64,000 bases of DNA from Asticcacaulis solisilvae (lineage in GTDB: Bacteria; Pseudomonadota; Alphaproteobacteria; Caulobacterales; Caulobacteraceae). The stretch is taken from the NCBI RefSeq assembly GCF_017875235.1, contig NZ_JAGGMI010000001.1:124001-188000 (forward strand), read 5' to 3'. Each line of letters starts with the position of its first letter. Position 1 is the stretch's first letter. Under the pieces are notes generated by a model. That model saw nothing but the letters and a program-made list of their open reading frames with translations, was not told where the DNA came from and ran no database searches. The position numbers and the translations under genes are program-made. Positions 51,164 through 60,269 of this stretch are shown here, piece by piece.

Positions 51164-51340
51164 ATTCCTTCCCCGTTTTGGCTGCCGCCGAGGCCGGGGA
51201 AGGTGGATTTTGAGCGCGCCAAGCGCTCAAAAGACGGAAGGGGGAACTCACAAGCAGTTCCGCATAAACCTCTGCCTGCGATCCCCCTCCCACCGCTTCG
51301 CGGTCCCCCTCCCCGTAAACGGGGAGGGAAATTGGAAAAG
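51164..51340. repeat. GC-rich palindromic element between murD and mraY
   Basis: The stretch includes CTTCCCCGTTTTGG...CCGGGGAAGG, TTGAGCGCGCCAAGCGCTCAA, CTTCCG-type arms, ACCGCTTCGCGGT and CCCTCCCCGTAAACGGGGAGGG (51308-51329), the same building blocks as at 46955. Nothing coding is supported here. Confidence 0.7.
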
Positions 51341-51358
51341 GGCACCGCCAGCAGCAAA

Positions 51359-52471
51359 CTACCTCAGCTTCAGCGTGGCCAGGCCGACCATGGCCAGCAG
51401 CGCCGCGACAATCCAGAATCGGATGACGACGGTCGATTCCGGCCAGCCGAGCTTTTCGAAATGGTGGTGGATCGGCGCCATCAGGAAGATACGCTTCTTG
51501 GTCAGCTTGAAGTAACCGACCTGGATCATGACCGACATGGCCTCGACCACGAACAGGCCGCCGATGATCGCCAGGACGATTTCGTGCTTGGTCGCGACCG
51601 CCACGGCGCCGAGGCCGCCGCCGAGCGCCAGCGAACCGGTATCGCCCATGAATATCTTGGCCGGCGGGGCGTTGTACCACAGAAAGCCCATGCCTCCGCC
51701 GATAATGGCGGCGCAGATGACCGCGACTTCACCGGCGCCCGGCACGAAGTGGACGATCAGATATTCGGCGAATTTGAAATTGCCGACGACATAAGCGATG
51801 AAGCCGAACGCACCCGCGGCGATCATGACCGGCACGATGGCCAGGCCGTCCAGGCCGTCGGTCAGGTTGACGGCGTTCGATGCGCCGACGATGACGACGG
51901 CGCCGAACACCACGAAGAACAGGCCCAGGTCAAAAACGGCATTCTTGAAGATCGGGAAAACCAGCGAGGTCGCCAGCTTCGGCGTGTCCGCCGGCTGCGG
52001 CGTATAATAGATCAGGACCAGCACGGCCACGACGGCGATGGCGATCTGTGCGATCAGCTTCTGGATCGAGGTCAGGCCGGCCGAGGTCTGCTTCGTCACC
52101 TTGGCGTAGTCGTCGATATAGCCCAGTACGCCATAGGCCATGGTGACGCCGAACACGACCCAGGCCGAAGCCGAACGCGGGTCGATCCACAACAGGGTCG
52201 CCACGGCGATCCCGGCCAGGATCATCAGGCCGCCCATGGTCGGCGTGCCCTTCTTGGTCAGCAGATGACTTTGCGGTCCATCCTCGCGGATTGGCTGGCC
52301 CTTGCCTTGGCGGGCGCGCATCCAGTTGATGAAGCGCGACCCCATGGCGACGGCGACGATCATGGCGGTGATGAGCGCCAGGAAGACACGCACAGTCTGA
52401 TAGCGCATCAGGTTGATCAGCGGCCAATGCTGGTTCAGGTTGTTGAGGTGCTCGTACAGCAGGTAGAACAT
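51359..52471 (-). CDS. mraY: Phospho-N-acetylmuramoyl-pentapeptide transferase MraY
   Basis: MraY makes lipid I by moving phospho-MurNAc-pentapeptide to undecaprenyl phosphate. The 370-residue protein has about ten membrane helices and the family motifs [69 protein letters not shown] and [15 protein letters not shown]. It begins 15 bp after murF. Confidence 0.97.
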   Translation of the reverse strand: MFYLLYEHLNNLNQHWPLINLMRYQTVRVFLALITAMIVAVAMGSRFINWMRARQGKGQPIREDGPQSHLLTKKGTPTMGGLMILAGIAVATLLWIDPRSASAWVVFGVTMAYGVLGYIDDYAKVTKQTSAGLTSIQKLIAQIAIAVVAVLVLIYYTPQPADTPKLATSLVFPIFKNAVFDLGLFFVVFGAVVIVGASNAVNLTDGLDGLAIVPVMIAAGAFGFIAYVVGNFKFAEYLIVHFVPGAGEVAVICAAIIGGGMGFLWYNAPPAKIFMGDTGSLALGGGLGAVAVATKHEIVLAIIGGLFVVEAMSVMIQVGYFKLTKKRIFLMAPIHHHFEKLGWPESTVVIRFWIVAALLAMVGLATLKLR

Positions 52472-52486
52472 GTGAAGTATGCGTCC

Positions 52487-53878
52487 TTACGCAGAGAGCA
52501 ACGTTTTGGCGATGAGGCCGGCCTTTGAACCGTTCGAGCCCTTTACCATGACTAGGTCCCCGCTGCGCAAGTCCGCAGTGAGGCCATCGGTCAAATCGGC
52601 GGCACTGGCGGCGTACCGCCCGCGCAGGCGCTCCGGCAGCACGTCCCACAGGTTCTTCATCAACGGGCCAGCGAGGTAGACGCGGTCGATATCAAGCGCT
52701 TCCAGCGTCGCGCTAAGCCCTGCGTGCAGATCCGCCTCGTCGGGCCCAAGCTCCAGCATATCGGTCATGACCACGATCTTGCGGCCATCACCCTTGTTCG
52801 TCTCTGCCAGCGACTTCAAGGTCGCGACCATCGACACCGGATTGGCGTTATAGCTCTCATCGATTATGGTGATGGTGCCGCCACCAAATGCCTTTTCCGT
52901 TACCTTGCCGCGCCCTTCGAGCGTGGGCGCGTCTTCCAGAGACGCGATCGAGGTGTCGAGGTCGACACCGAGGGCTTCGAGCATCAGCAGGACCGACAGG
53001 GCGTTAACCGCCTGATGCTTGCCGGTGTGCGACAGGGAAAACGCGATATCGCGGCCGTGGAAGCGCGCTTCCACGCGGGCGCGCTCGCCGGCAATGATGT
53101 GGGACACCAGTTGCGCGTCATTGCCGCCGCCTTCGCCGAAGGCAGAGACCAGCGCCCCTGCCCCGCGCGCTTCACTGCTCAGGAAATCGAACCAGCGATT
53201 GTCGGCATTGAGGATGGCCAGGCCGCCCGGCAGCAAACCGTCGAAGATTTCCGCCTTGGCGCGGGCCACGCCCTGTTCGCCGTCCGGGAAGTTTTCGGTG
53301 TGGACGGCACCGACCGTGGTGATGATGACGGCGTGCGGCGCGACGAATTCCGACAGCGGCGTGATCTCGTCGGCGTGGTTCATGCCAATCTCGAAGACGG
53401 CGCGTTCCGTGTCGCGCGGCATGCGCGCCAGGGTCAGCGGCACGCCAATATGGTTGTTGAAGCTTTTGATCGCCGAATGCGCCTTACCAGCCCGGCGCAG
53501 CCCCTGCATGACCATCTGCGTCACCGAGGTCTTGCCGACCGAGCCGGTGACGGCCCCGCGTTTGGCGGTTGCCGCGCGATTGCGAGCAAAGACGCCCAGG
53601 TCTTCGAGCGCGCGTTGGACGTCCGGCACCAACAGGCATGGCCCACCTTCGACAGGACGGCGGGTGATGGCAACGACAGCGCCGGACACAAAAGCCTGCG
53701 GCACGAAGTCGTGACCGTCGCGCACGCCCTGCAGCGCCAGGAAGATGTCGCCGGGCGTCAGGCCCCGGCTATCGAAATTGATGCCGCCGGCCTCGGTCGG
53801 CCCGCCGTTCCCGGCGCCGACGAAGGTCCCGCCGGTCGCTTCGGCAAGCTCGGTAAATGTCCATAAAGCTGAAGTCAT
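52487..53878 (-). CDS. murF: UDP-N-acetylmuramoyl-tripeptide-D-alanyl-D-alanine ligase
   Basis: MurF adds D-Ala-D-Ala to complete the pentapeptide precursor. The 463-residue ligase has the ATP loop TGSVGKTSVTQMVMQGL, FNNHIGVPLTLARMP, FEIGMNHADEI and DESYNANPVSMVATLKSL. The Met at 53878 (MTSALWTFTEL) gives the family start; the upstream frame to 53980 runs through a palindromic element. Confidence 0.95.
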   Translation of the reverse strand: MTSALWTFTELAEATGGTFVGAGNGGPTEAGGINFDSRGLTPGDIFLALQGVRDGHDFVPQAFVSGAVVAITRRPVEGGPCLLVPDVQRALEDLGVFARNRAATAKRGAVTGSVGKTSVTQMVMQGLRRAGKAHSAIKSFNNHIGVPLTLARMPRDTERAVFEIGMNHADEITPLSEFVAPHAVIITTVGAVHTENFPDGEQGVARAKAEIFDGLLPGGLAILNADNRWFDFLSSEARGAGALVSAFGEGGGNDAQLVSHIIAGERARVEARFHGRDIAFSLSHTGKHQAVNALSVLLMLEALGVDLDTSIASLEDAPTLEGRGKVTEKAFGGGTITIIDESYNANPVSMVATLKSLAETNKGDGRKIVVMTDMLELGPDEADLHAGLSATLEALDIDRVYLAGPLMKNLWDVLPERLRGRYAASAADLTDGLTADLRSGDLVMVKGSNGSKAGLIAKTLLSA

Positions 53879-53918
53879 CGTGTACTCGTTCCCGGCACAA
53901 GCAAACTGGAGGCGCTTC

Positions 53919-53962
53919 CTTACCCCTCTCCTGCTTGCGGGGTGAGGGTGCGCGGGGCGGCG
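53919..53962. repeat. Small GC-rich palindrome between murE and murF
   Basis: TTACCCCTCTCCTGC and GCGGGGTGAGGGT form an imperfect hairpin of the same general class as the other cell-wall cluster elements. Confidence 0.45.
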
Positions 53963-53996
53963 AGCTGAGAACCAAGTCAACCCCGGATATCTGGCA

Positions 53997-55469
53997 TTAG
54001 CCGTTCAGCGCCTGCTTCACAACACTGACGTCATCGAACGGCAGGACCTTGCCGCCAATGATCTGGCCCTGCTCGTGGCCCTTGCCGGCGACGACCAGGA
54101 CATCGCCGGCCTTGAGGCTGGCCACGGCTTCGAAAATGGCCTCCTTGCGGTCGCCGATCTCGACGGCCGACTTGCCCATGCCCTTCATGACCTCGGCGCG
54201 GATGGCGGCTGGGTCTTCCGAGCGCGGATTGTCGTCGGTGACGATGGCGCGGTCGGCCAGGCGAGCGGCGATGCCGCCCATCAAGGGCCGCTTGGTGCGG
54301 TCCCGGTCTCCGCCGCAACCGAAGACGCAGACCAGCTTGCCATGCGTATGCGGACGCAGGGCGTTCAGTACGGTCTCAAGCCCATCGGGCGTGTGGGCGT
54401 AATCGACATAGACCTCGGCGCCGTTCGACTTGGAACCGACGCGTTCCAGGCGGCCGCGCGCACCTTGCAGCTTCGACAGGGCATGGATAACACCTTCGGC
54501 GTCCTGGCCGGCGGCGATGGCAAGCCCGGCGGCAACCAGGGCGTTCGACGCTTGGAAGAGACCCGCCAGGGGCAGCTTTGTCTCGTAGGCCCGGCCCCTG
54601 TGCTCGAGATAGAGTATCTGGCCGTCGACGGTCAGGTCGCGGCCGGTCATGCACAGCGACTGGCCGCGTTCACCGACGCTCATGACGCTCAGGCCCGACA
54701 TGATCGAGGTGGCGGCAAAGGCGTTATAGCTGTCGGAATCGGCGTTCAGCACCGCCGTGCGGCCGCGTGGCAGCAGGCTTTCGAACAGGCGCAGCTTGGC
54801 CGTGCGATAGGCGGCCATGGTGGCGTGGTAGTCGAGATGATCCTGGGTCAGGTTGGTGAACCCCGCCGCCGTCAGCGACACGCCGTCGAGCCGGCGCTGG
54901 TCGATACCGTGCGAAGACGCTTCCAACGCCAGGAAGGTCACGCCGTCGCGCGCCAGATCGGCCAGGTGCTTCGCAAGGTCAGCCGCATCCGGCGTCGTCA
55001 GGCCCGGGCCGGTGATCGCTTCCTCCGTGCCGTCCGGCATGGATTTGACGACCCCCAGGGTCCCCATGCTGGCCGAGGCATGGCCGAGGGTCGCGAATAT
55101 CTGACGGCAGAAGGTGGCGACGCTGGTCTTGCCGTTGGTGCCGGTAATCGCGACGCAGGTCCTGGGCTGCGAGCCATAGAAGTTCTTGGCGGCCAGGGCG
55201 TAGGCGCGGCGCACGTCGGACACCTTGACCAGAGCCGTATTACCCACTTCGATGGCGTTGGTGTCGTCGGGCGCCAGCACGGCGGCGGCGCCCTTGGCGA
55301 GCGCCTGAGGGATGAAGTCGCGGCCATCAATGGCCGTGCCCGGCAGGGCGCAGAACAGGGTGCCGGCATCCACTTTCCGGCTATCGGCGGTCACGCCGGT
55401 GACGATCGGATCGTTGTCGAGATCGCGCCGCAGGATATCGGAAAGGCGCAGGCCATGTACACTAGCCAT
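53997..55469 (-). CDS. murE: UDP-MurNAc-tripeptide synthetase (meso-diaminopimelate adding)
   Basis: MurE adds the third residue of the stem peptide. The 490-residue ligase has the ATP loop ITGTNGKTSVATF (about residues 108-120), EASSHGIDQRRLDG, NLTQDHLDYHATM and, at about residue 413, DNPRSEDP. The DNPR tetrad is the mark of meso-diaminopimelate specificity, so the peptidoglycan is of Gram-negative type. The start overlaps the ftsI stop by one base (TGATG). Confidence 0.96.
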   Translation of the reverse strand: MASVHGLRLSDILRRDLDNDPIVTGVTADSRKVDAGTLFCALPGTAIDGRDFIPQALAKGAAAVLAPDDTNAIEVGNTALVKVSDVRRAYALAAKNFYGSQPRTCVAITGTNGKTSVATFCRQIFATLGHASASMGTLGVVKSMPDGTEEAITGPGLTTPDAADLAKHLADLARDGVTFLALEASSHGIDQRRLDGVSLTAAGFTNLTQDHLDYHATMAAYRTAKLRLFESLLPRGRTAVLNADSDSYNAFAATSIMSGLSVMSVGERGQSLCMTGRDLTVDGQILYLEHRGRAYETKLPLAGLFQASNALVAAGLAIAAGQDAEGVIHALSKLQGARGRLERVGSKSNGAEVYVDYAHTPDGLETVLNALRPHTHGKLVCVFGCGGDRDRTKRPLMGGIAARLADRAIVTDDNPRSEDPAAIRAEVMKGMGKSAVEIGDRKEAIFEAVASLKAGDVLVVAGKGHEQGQIIGGKVLPFDDVSVVKQALNG

Positions 55470-57214
55470 CAGTGTTCTTCCTCAACAGCCTGGATTGGCG
55501 CCTTGTCCCATTGCGGCGTGGCGAACTTGTCCTCCCTGCGCGCCACACCGACGAACGGTGCGATGCGATCGATGACGCGGCCGGCAACCGGCGCGGCAAC
55601 CAGACCGCCCATCCGTGAACCGCTGCTTTCGGGCGCACCCTGCGGCGAGTCGTAGATGGTGAGAACCAGGTAACGGTCGTCGTCCACAGCTCCGTCGGTC
55701 GGAAAGACGGCGGCGAACGAGGCGATGTTGTCAGAGGTATAGCCGCCGCGGCCGGGCTTTTGCGCCGTGCCGGTCTTGCCGCCGACGCGCAGGCCCGGTG
55801 CATTGGCGCGCGCCCCCGACCCCTTGGTGACATTGGCGCGCATAAGATCCAGCATGGTCCGCGACGTCGCCGCCGAAAAGACGCGCTCACCGGTGAGGGG
55901 TGTATGGCCGTCATACTTCTTGATCGTCAGCGGTCGGTGATAGCCGCCGTTGAGCAGTGGCATGATGGCCTCGGCGAAGCTGAGCGGCGTTATGGCGATG
56001 CCCTGACCGAAGGCCGTCTGGACAAGCGACAGGTCGGTCCAGGTCTTGGGGTAGAGCGGCGAGGCCGGCTCGGTCAGTTCGATCTCGGCCGAACGGAACA
56101 GGCCGATGGCTTCGTAATAGCGGGTAAAGTCGTCCTTCCCGGCATTGAGCGCGATAAGGCCGGTGCCGATGTTGGACGATTTGATGAAGACGTCCTCCAG
56201 GCCCATGTAAGCATTGGTGGCATGCAGGTCATGAATCTTGCGGCCGCCGACCACCAAGGGCTGGCGCGCGTCATAGACCGAGTTCATCGACGCCGTGCCG
56301 GTATCCAGGCCGATGCCGACCGAGATCGCCTTGAAGATCGAGCCCAGTTCATAGCGGTCGACCGCCGCGTGGTTGCGCTTATGGGCCTCGGGATAGTCGC
56401 CCGGGCGATTGAGATCGAATTCCGGCCACGACGCCATGCCCAGCACTTCGCCGGTACGGACGTTGATGACCAGCCCGACGGCGCCCACGGCCTTCTGGGC
56501 CACGGCCATGGCGCGCAATTCGTTTTCGAGCGCGCCCTGGACGCGCAGGTCCATGGCCAGCGGGACGGCCTGGCCATTGGCCGAGGCGACGATCTGCTCT
56601 TCCAGGGACTTTTCGGCGCCGGACATGCCTTCGCCGGCGCGTTTCGTCATGCCGATATAAAAGGCGCCTGTTGTCCCCAGCGGATAACGGCGGACGCGCT
56701 GGGCCTCGAACGACACGCCCGGCAGGCCGTATTCCAGCAGCTTTGCCCGGTCCATGGCGTCGAGATTGCCGGTCAGGAGCGCCCGGCCTTCGCGGCGGAA
56801 TGCCTTGTCGAGAGTTTCACGTGGCAGGCTGGGGAAGAGCTGTGCCAGCGCCCGGCGGACATAGACGCGGTCTTCCGCCGTCATGTCGGTCGGGTCAACG
56901 AACAGGTCGAAATTGTCGACGTCGGTCGCCAGCAGGGCGCCATTGCGGTCCACCAGCTGGCCGCGCGCGTGCGCCTGGCCCGTCAGGGCGGCGATCTGCC
57001 CCGCGCCGTGGAACAGCGAAGCGCGTGCCGCGAACAGCATCAGCAGACAGTAGACCGTACCCAGGCAGCACAGGATGATGAAGATGCGCATGCGCGTCGA
57101 GCGCGCCTTCTCACCGGTCGCATTGGCGCGTTCAAACGCGTGTTCGACCTTCCAGACGCGGTCGGCGACCCATTGAAATCCCGACTGGGTCGAATCGAAA
57201 AGCCCCACCTTCAT
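55469..57214 (-). CDS. ftsI: Septal penicillin-binding protein FtsI (PBP3)
   Basis: FtsI cross-links septal peptidoglycan. The 581-residue protein has a cytoplasmic tail, one membrane helix (about 43-62), the dimerisation domain with RGQLVDRNGALLATD and the transpeptidase domain with Ser292 in GSIFKA (SxxK), SSN at 346-348 and KTGTAQ at 480-485. It overlaps ftsL by 4 bp and murE by 1 bp. Confidence 0.96.
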   Translation of the reverse strand: MKVGLFDSTQSGFQWVADRVWKVEHAFERANATGEKARSTRMRIFIILCCLGTVYCLLMLFAARASLFHGAGQIAALTGQAHARGQLVDRNGALLATDVDNFDLFVDPTDMTAEDRVYVRRALAQLFPSLPRETLDKAFRREGRALLTGNLDAMDRAKLLEYGLPGVSFEAQRVRRYPLGTTGAFYIGMTKRAGEGMSGAEKSLEEQIVASANGQAVPLAMDLRVQGALENELRAMAVAQKAVGAVGLVINVRTGEVLGMASWPEFDLNRPGDYPEAHKRNHAAVDRYELGSIFKAISVGIGLDTGTASMNSVYDARQPLVVGGRKIHDLHATNAYMGLEDVFIKSSNIGTGLIALNAGKDDFTRYYEAIGLFRSAEIELTEPASPLYPKTWTDLSLVQTAFGQGIAITPLSFAEAIMPLLNGGYHRPLTIKKYDGHTPLTGERVFSAATSRTMLDLMRANVTKGSGARANAPGLRVGGKTGTAQKPGRGGYTSDNIASFAAVFPTDGAVDDDRYLVLTIYDSPQGAPESSGSRMGGLVAAPVAGRVIDRIAPFVGVARREDKFATPQWDKAPIQAVEEEH

Positions 57215-57672
57215 CGTGCGCCCTCCGCCTTGGGCAGCGACACCGGCACGGGTTGCGCGGCCTTGCTTTCGGCCTTGGAGATCAGGTCGTCGGTCGACGA
57301 AGCGGAAGCAGGCGTCTCAGGCGACGCCGCCGCCGCGACAGGACGCGAAGTGGCGCGGGAGATATCGCCGAGCGCTTCCAGCTGGGTTTCGTGCGACGAT
57401 GCCACCGGCTTCATGCCGAGATAGGTCGTGGCCAGGGCTTCGAGGCGCGCCGGCCGTTCCAGTTCGGCGACCTTGACACGCAGGTCCTGCACCGTCTTGG
57501 ATTCCTCGGCGATCTGGGCATCCAGTTTCGCCAGGCGCTTGATGTCCTCCCCTTCCCTCGCCTTCGACAGACAGACCCAGAAGATCATGCCCAGCGCCAG
57601 CACCAGGCCGATGATCTCGATCAGGCGCACGCCCCTGATCCGTTGTTCGAAAAGAGAGAGGAAAGCCTTCAT
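57211..57672 (-). CDS. ftsL: Cell-division protein FtsL
   Basis: FtsL is a bitopic septal protein that with FtsB activates FtsWI. The 153-residue product has a short cytoplasmic start, a membrane helix (about 15-35: VRLIEIIGLVLALGMIFWVCL), a coiled coil (DIKRLAKLDAQIAEESKTVQDLRVKVAELERP) and an Ala/Pro/Ser-rich tail that is longer than in E. coli FtsL. Overlaps of 4 bp with both rsmH and ftsI show tight coupling. The call rests largely on position and layout, since FtsL sequence is poorly conserved. Confidence 0.9.
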   Translation of the reverse strand: MKAFLSLFEQRIRGVRLIEIIGLVLALGMIFWVCLSKAREGEDIKRLAKLDAQIAEESKTVQDLRVKVAELERPARLEALATTYLGMKPVASSHETQLEALGDISRATSRPVAAAASPETPASASSTDDLISKAESKAAQPVPVSLPKAEGAR

Positions 57673-58643
57673 GAGCGGTTTTTCCTTGTTTGGGTACGCG
57701 ATACTAAAGAGGCGGAGGTGCGCTGTACTGCGCGCAGCTTGGCAGAACGGGCGCGCGGATTGACGGCCAGTTCGGCTTCGGACGGGGCAATGGCCTTCGG
57801 CGTGACCAGGCTGAAAACAGGCGTTGAAACGGTCAGTTGCTGCGGGGCATAGCGCGACCCGCCGGGCAGCTTGCCCGAACGCTCATTGAAAAAGTTTTTG
57901 ACGATGCGGTCTTCCAGAGAGTGGAAGGTGACGACCGCAAGGACACCATCGGGCTTGAGCAGGGTTTCGGCGACGTCGAGCGCGCGTTCCAGTTCCCCCA
58001 GTTCGTCATTTACCGCGATGCGCAGCGCCTGGAAGGTCTTTGTCGCCGGATGCACGGGCGCGCCGCGCCGGCCGCCCAGAGCCTTTTCAACGACTTCCGC
58101 CAGATCCAACGTACGTTCGAACGGGCGCTCGGCACGGCGGCGGGTGATGGCCGCGGCAATGGCGCGCGACTTATGCTCTTCGCCGTACAGCCAGATGATG
58201 TGGGCGATGTCGTCCTTGTCATCCTCATTGACGATGTCGGCGGCGCTGCGGCCTTCCGCGCTCATGCGCATGTCGAGCGGCCCGTCGCGCAGGAAGGAAA
58301 AACCGCGCTCGGCCTCGTCGAGTTGCATCGACGACACGCCGATGTCGAGCACAATGGCGTCGCAGGTCGAATGACCCAGTTCGGCCAGGCCTTCCTTCAT
58401 CTCGGAGAAGCAGCGGTTCACCCACTGGAAGCGGTCGGGGTACTCGCTTTTCAGCGCGTCGACATAGGGCTTGACGCGGATATCGCGGTCGAAGGCCACG
58501 ACATGGGCGCCGCTCTTCAGGAATGCGCGCGAATAACCACCGGCGCCGAACGTGCCATCGACCACCAGACGGCCTTCAAGGTTACCAAGCGTGGTTAGCA
58601 CCTCGGGCAGCAGGACGGACAGGTGGGCGGGCGCGGTCGTCAT
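57669..58643 (-). CDS. rsmH: 16S rRNA (cytosine-1402-N4) methyltransferase
   Basis: RsmH (MraW) methylates C1402 in the ribosome decoding centre. The 324-residue protein has the SAM site VDGTFGAGGYSRAFL, the family motifs VLDIGVSSMQLDEAERGFSFLRDGPLDMRM, ALRIAVNDELGELERAL and VVTFHSLEDRIVKNFF. It starts 1 bp after mraZ and overlaps ftsL. Confidence 0.97.
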   Translation of the reverse strand: MTTAPAHLSVLLPEVLTTLGNLEGRLVVDGTFGAGGYSRAFLKSGAHVVAFDRDIRVKPYVDALKSEYPDRFQWVNRCFSEMKEGLAELGHSTCDAIVLDIGVSSMQLDEAERGFSFLRDGPLDMRMSAEGRSAADIVNEDDKDDIAHIIWLYGEEHKSRAIAAAITRRRAERPFERTLDLAEVVEKALGGRRGAPVHPATKTFQALRIAVNDELGELERALDVAETLLKPDGVLAVVTFHSLEDRIVKNFFNERSGKLPGGSRYAPQQLTVSTPVFSLVTPKAIAPSEAELAVNPRARSAKLRAVQRTSASLVSRTQTRKNRS

Positions 58644-58644
58644 G

Positions 58645-59097
58645 TCAGGACAGCGCTCCCTTCAGGGCTTCTGTGACCAGGCGATCCTGTTCCTCGGCAT
58701 AGACCGTATAGGCGCCGGGTTGCCAGATCTGAAACGAAGTGCCAAGGCCGGTCAGCAGGACGTCGCCCTTGAGGTTGAAGCGATCGCACAGGGCTTCCGG
58801 CAGGGTAATGCGGCCGGCCGTGTCGAAGGCAAGCCGGTGCATTGACGCATAAAAGCGGTGCTCCAGGGCCTTGCGGGTCGGCGACAATGGGGGATGAGCT
58901 TCGATCACGGCGCGATAAGTGGCAAAAAACGCCGCTCCTCCGCATTCGAGGCACGACGCGTTAATGGCGGCAAAACAATACAGACCTTCGAACGGTTCGA
59001 CGCCGTCATACGGCGCCAGGGCCGAGGCACGGAAATCCTGCGGGACCAGCAGTCGCCGCTTGGCATCCAGCTGCTTCTCGTGGCTTGAGAGAAACAC
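58645..59097 (-). CDS. mraZ: Transcriptional regulator MraZ
   Basis: MraZ is a DNA-binding ring protein that controls the division and cell-wall cluster. The 150-residue product has two SpoVT/AbrB-like halves, one around KQLDAKRRLLVPQDFRA and the second around LAFDTAGRITLPEALCDRF. The start is GTG at 59097. Being the first gene of the cluster, it is placed downstream of a triple TGGG direct repeat (59185-59209) that matches the known type of MraZ site. Confidence 0.95.
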   Translation of the reverse strand: MFLSSHEKQLDAKRRLLVPQDFRASALAPYDGVEPFEGLYCFAAINASCLECGGAAFFATYRAVIEAHPPLSPTRKALEHRFYASMHRLAFDTAGRITLPEALCDRFNLKGDVLLTGLGTSFQIWQPGAYTVYAEEQDRLVTEALKGALS

Positions 59098-59462
59098 CCC
59101 ACACCCGGGTCGTACTGACCCGCTCCCTGCCGAACCTTGTGCGTGGCTTGCGGCCCGTTGCCGAACCGTGCGCCCGATGAGTTTTGGGTTAACATGGGAT
59201 TAAATGGGACGCAATGACTCTGGCTGACACTAAAGTCGGATTCTGCACTTGAAAATCCCGGTTGCAGAACTTGCAAACCAGAACATACACAGAACAAAAT
59301 ACCCGGCTGTATTGTTGTTATTTGAACAAATCATGCTGAATCAAAGGTAAACGCGCGCAACGCAATTAAGATTGGCGCAACCTTTTCGATAGCTGTGGAT
59401 TATTAAGCAATGCGCGAAAAAATATGCGCGGCCCGGTGCATAGGCATCACAATAAAGAAAAC
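59098..59462 (-). promoter_or_regulatory. mraZ upstream (promoter) region
   Basis: The 365-bp gap between mraZ and rnpB must hold the promoter of the cell-wall cluster. It contains the TGGG array, two CcrM-type GANTC sites (GACTC 59216-59220 and GATTC 59239-59243) and an AT-rich stretch at about 59290-59410 that also borders the 3' end of rnpB. No gene is supported. Confidence 0.6.
59185..59209 (+). promoter_or_regulatory. MraZ operator: three TGGGN repeats, 10-bp period
   Basis: TGGGT-TAACA-TGGGA-TTAAA-TGGGA gives TGGGN three times with 5-base spacers, exactly the arrangement described for the E. coli MraZ operator. It starts 88 bp upstream of the mraZ GTG. It reads on the plus strand, whereas mraZ is on the minus strand. 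Confidence 0.8.
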
Positions 59463-59865
<403 letters not shown>

Positions 59866-59892
59866 CCTATGTGCGCGCAAAAGCTAAAAAGA

Positions 59893-60264
59893 TCAAGGCT
59901 GAGAGCTGGTGTCACGTGCCGGCAGAAGCGCGCTGACCGCCAAGACGATCCAGCCGACGATGGCCAGCCCGCCACCGATCGGCGCCAGAAGGCCGAAGTC
60001 GAGCACACCGGCGGTACGCAGCCACATCGACAGACCAAACAGGCCGCTGCCCGTCAGCATGAGCGCGACCGGCAGGGCCCGGCGCCAGCCGGTGACAAGG
60101 GTGGTATTGATGAGGGCCAGGGCGGCGACGGCGTGGAACATCATCACCTGGCCACCGACCGCCAGCACGCCGATCCGTGGTGGATGCGACCCGGCCGCCA
60201 GCATCAGCATACCCAAAAGGCCCCACAAGGCCGCGATCCCCAGCAGAATGCGTTGTCCGTCCAT
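59893..60264 (-). CDS. DUF423 small membrane protein
   Basis: The 123-residue product has four hydrophobic helices with the DUF423 pattern: FHAVAALALINTT in the middle and GSGLFGLSMWLRTAG then LAPIGGGLAIVGWIVLAVSALL. The family (E. coli YgdD) is uncharacterised. It begins 5 bp after the amidase gene and ends 28 bp before the rnpB 5' end. Confidence 0.88.
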   Translation of the reverse strand: MDGQRILLGIAALWGLLGMLMLAAGSHPPRIGVLAVGGQVMMFHAVAALALINTTLVTGWRRALPVALMLTGSGLFGLSMWLRTAGVLDFGLLAPIGGGLAIVGWIVLAVSALLPARDTSSQP

Positions 60265-60269
60265 GGGCT

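Noticed and set aside
54075-57424. Two long plus-strand open frames (526 and 554 codons) opposite murE and ftsI
   Set aside because: Both mirror strongly supported genes and read as His/Arg/Gln-rich noise. Similar mirrors opposite thrS, cysS, murC and the ArnT-like gene were dropped for the same reason.
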